The position numbers and the translations under genes are program-made. This document shows, one piece after another, positions 62,469 through 64,000 of a stretch of 64,000 bases of DNA. Source of the stretch: Mongoliitalea lutea (GTDB lineage: Bacteria; Bacteroidota; Bacteroidia; Cytophagales; Cyclobacteriaceae). Location: assembly GCF_014652135.1 (NCBI RefSeq), contig NZ_BMYF01000021.1:33365-97364 (forward strand). Reading direction: 5' to 3'. Within the stretch, counting starts at the first letter, position 1. Every line of letters starts with the position of its first letter. Under the pieces are notes generated by a model. The model ran no database searches and was not told the DNA's origin. It was given only the letters and a program-made list of their open reading frames with translations.

Positions 62469-62580
62469 TTTGGAGCTAATCGATATTCTTGACTTTTATT
62501 TGTGAAAGTTATAGTTGGTTTTGATATTTTTATTAGTTTAGTTGTTTTAATGAATTTGATGGTTGGATTTAATTTCTTTT

Positions 62581-63732
62581 ATGGTGAAACGATGGTTTTT
62601 TAGTTTTGTGATTGTTGCTTGTCTGAGTGCTTGTGGTGGTTCCATCCAAGATATGGCTATTTTAAACTTGGAAGATTATAAAGTCGGCGAAATGGTTCTC
62701 CACAAGCCTGCGGAAATTCAGTCCATTCGTGTTACCAAAGTTTTAGAGCATAATGGGAAGAAGTACGCTGTTTCGGAGTCCATCAATGCCTACGATCTGT
62801 ATGCTTTTGAATCGGGGTTGAGGACCTTTTCCTATCGTATTCCTTTGGAAGGGCAGGAGGCTATGAAAGGAGGGATGAATGGTTCGGCTGTAATTTCACC
62901 GAGTGAATTTGTACTGTTTAATCAGTCAGGATATTTTCATCAGTATCTGGATGGGAAACCCAACCATGCACAGCAAGTCCCTCTCAACGAGATACTCAAC
63001 CATCGGTTTACTCAGGTTTCCAAACAATCGGGTAATTTGATAAAAACTTCAACTGGGAGCTACCAAGTAATCCTCAACCCATTTGATTTTATGAATTCCA
63101 ATGGAGGTTATGATCCTGATTTTCGCTCTTGGTTACTAGAAATTAATCGGGAGCAAGGAGTAGGCTGTGTTGCTGATTTCAAAGCTCCTTTTGATGAGGC
63201 TTTTAAAGATAGTCAAACGGTAACACTGACCAATGGAGTTTATAACCCGGATCGAGATGAGTATTGGCTTCAGTTTGCTTTGTCGGATTCCATTTATCAG
63301 TTTAAATCCTGTCAGGTAGTGCAGAAAAAACTGTTGAAATCTATTGAAAATCACACCTATTTGCCTGATCTGGTTCAAAAACAAGGGAGGAATACCCGCT
63401 GGAATCCTAATCCCAAAAGTCATAAAAATGTACACTTGCTGTACGATGAAAAATCCCAGCACTATTTCCGATTTGTTCAGTTGCCACAGAGTATCAGTGA
63501 AGAAGATATACTAGCGATGGATTTAAGAGAAACGTCCAAAATCCCTAAGGATTATCAGCTATTGGTGTATGATGAAAACTGGAAGCTTTTGAAGGTATTT
63601 CAATTTTCAGTTTCGGGAGGAGGTTCATTGGAAAGTGTGTTTATCGATAATGGATTACTATACCTCAATCAATTTGAGCAAGAGTCCGAAGATGAGTATG
63701 TCTTGATTTCCTATGACTTGAATAAGATGTAA
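62581..63732 (+). CDS. Lipoprotein, DUF4221-like
   Basis: A 383-residue lipoprotein: FFSFVIVACLSAC ends in a lipobox at about residue 17. The mature protein has propeller-like strand repeats (YKVGEMVLHKPAEIQSIRVT, YDLYAFESGLRTFSYRIPLE, YQLLVYDENWKLLKVFQF) in the manner of DUF4221 proteins of Cyclobacteriaceae. The function is unknown. The ATG at 62581 places the signal peptide at the N-terminus; an in-frame ATG at 62563 adds six residues. It stands alone between repeat tracts. Confidence 0.65.
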   Translation: MVKRWFFSFVIVACLSACGGSIQDMAILNLEDYKVGEMVLHKPAEIQSIRVTKVLEHNGKKYAVSESINAYDLYAFESGLRTFSYRIPLEGQEAMKGGMNGSAVISPSEFVLFNQSGYFHQYLDGKPNHAQQVPLNEILNHRFTQVSKQSGNLIKTSTGSYQVILNPFDFMNSNGGYDPDFRSWLLEINREQGVGCVADFKAPFDEAFKDSQTVTLTNGVYNPDRDEYWLQFALSDSIYQFKSCQVVQKKLLKSIENHTYLPDLVQKQGRNTRWNPNPKSHKNVHLLYDEKSQHYFRFVQLPQSISEEDILAMDLRETSKIPKDYQLLVYDENWKLLKVFQFSVSGGGSLESVFIDNGLLYLNQFEQESEDEYVLISYDLNKM

Positions 63733-63780
63733 ATATTCAATTAAGAAATAATGGTCTTTAGCTTTAAGATTTTGAAAGAG

Positions 63781-64000
63781 TCTCTCGCAGATAAATCAGA
63801 TTGAGCAGATTTGACGCAGATATATTTGATTTCTTAAGCGCTCCTAAAACTGCGTCTTGGCGTGACACCTTTCTCTTAGCGCCTTTTGTCTCTCACAGAT
63901 ATAGGAGATTTGGCAAAATGTCTCTCACAGATAAAGGGGATTGAACAGATTTGGCACAGATACAATTTATTTCTTTAGCGCTCTTAAAACTGCGCCTCCT
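63781..64000 (+). repeat. ~140-bp tandem repeat, CACAGATT/GGCGC family
   Basis: TCTCTCGCAGATAAATCAGA at 63781 recurs as TCTCTCACAGATAAAGGGGA at 63921 (period 140), each followed by TTTAGCGCTC/CTAAAACTGCG-type blocks; a short extra TCTCTCACAGAT lies at about 63889. The array runs off the window. The vocabulary is that of the repeats at 1.7 kb and 51.5 kb. Confidence 0.75.

Overview
The window reads as chromosomal DNA of a Bacteroidota bacterium, most likely order Cytophagales, family Cyclobacteriaceae (Algoriphagus-like). The grounds are TAnnTTTG-type -7 promoter elements, few Shine-Dalgarno sites, many short lipoproteins, a Na+-NQR cluster, and families typical of Bacteroidota (DUF3810, DUF5723, DUF4221-like, ThuA, GMC plus gluconate-2-dehydrogenase subunit 3). 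This is inference from protein recognition; no search was run. I see no rRNA, tRNA, CRISPR array, intact insertion sequence or prophage.

Layout. 0-5.3 kb: Fe-S carrier Nfu (cut by the window edge), a DUF3810 membrane metalloprotease-like protein, RF3 (prfC), an RluA-type pseudouridine synthase and a SixA-like phosphatase lipoprotein. 5.3-12.1 kb: glycerol use (DeoR/GlpR regulator, divergent glpD, then glpK-glpF), set among dense hairpin and word-type repeats. 12.1-17.6 kb: an outer-membrane protein, a lipoprotein, an AAA_14/DUF4143 ATPase behind a striking operator array, and an acyl-CoA dehydrogenase. 17.9-26.1 kb: adenine deaminase, cmk-ispH, and nqrABCDE closed by a terminator without nqrF. 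26.2-36.2 kb: DUF502, phospholipid genes (psd, cdsA), glutamate dehydrogenase, a CPBP protease, dusB, an EamA transporter, ThuA, an orphan histidine kinase and Dps. 36.4-44.7 kb: a Fic enzyme behind a five-site operator array, a GH13 lipoprotein, an M20 peptidase, cell-envelope proteins and a VapBC-type pair. 44.9-51.5 kb: GMC oxidoreductase with its small subunit, then tesA divergent from a YbbA/YbbP-type ABC exporter. 51.5-54.1 kb: 251-bp tandem repeats around a GxxExxY nuclease-like gene and three small lipoproteins. 54.4-57.7 kb: a compact five-gene operon (SPFH, PH-like, alpha/beta hydrolase, PH-like paralogue, ribbon-helix-helix). 57.7-64 kb: a decayed hipA between composite repeat elements, fabG and pruA divergent, and a lipoprotein.

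Two themes stand out. First, two solitary genes whose products carry a winged-helix segment (AAA_14/DUF4143 and Fic) are each preceded by a compact, multi-copy operator array overlapping the promoter, which suggests self-regulated modules. Second, almost every longer intergenic space is built from a few degenerate repeat families. Some are tandemly duplicated, some flank gene blocks as inverted copies, and one family surrounds a GxxExxY gene.
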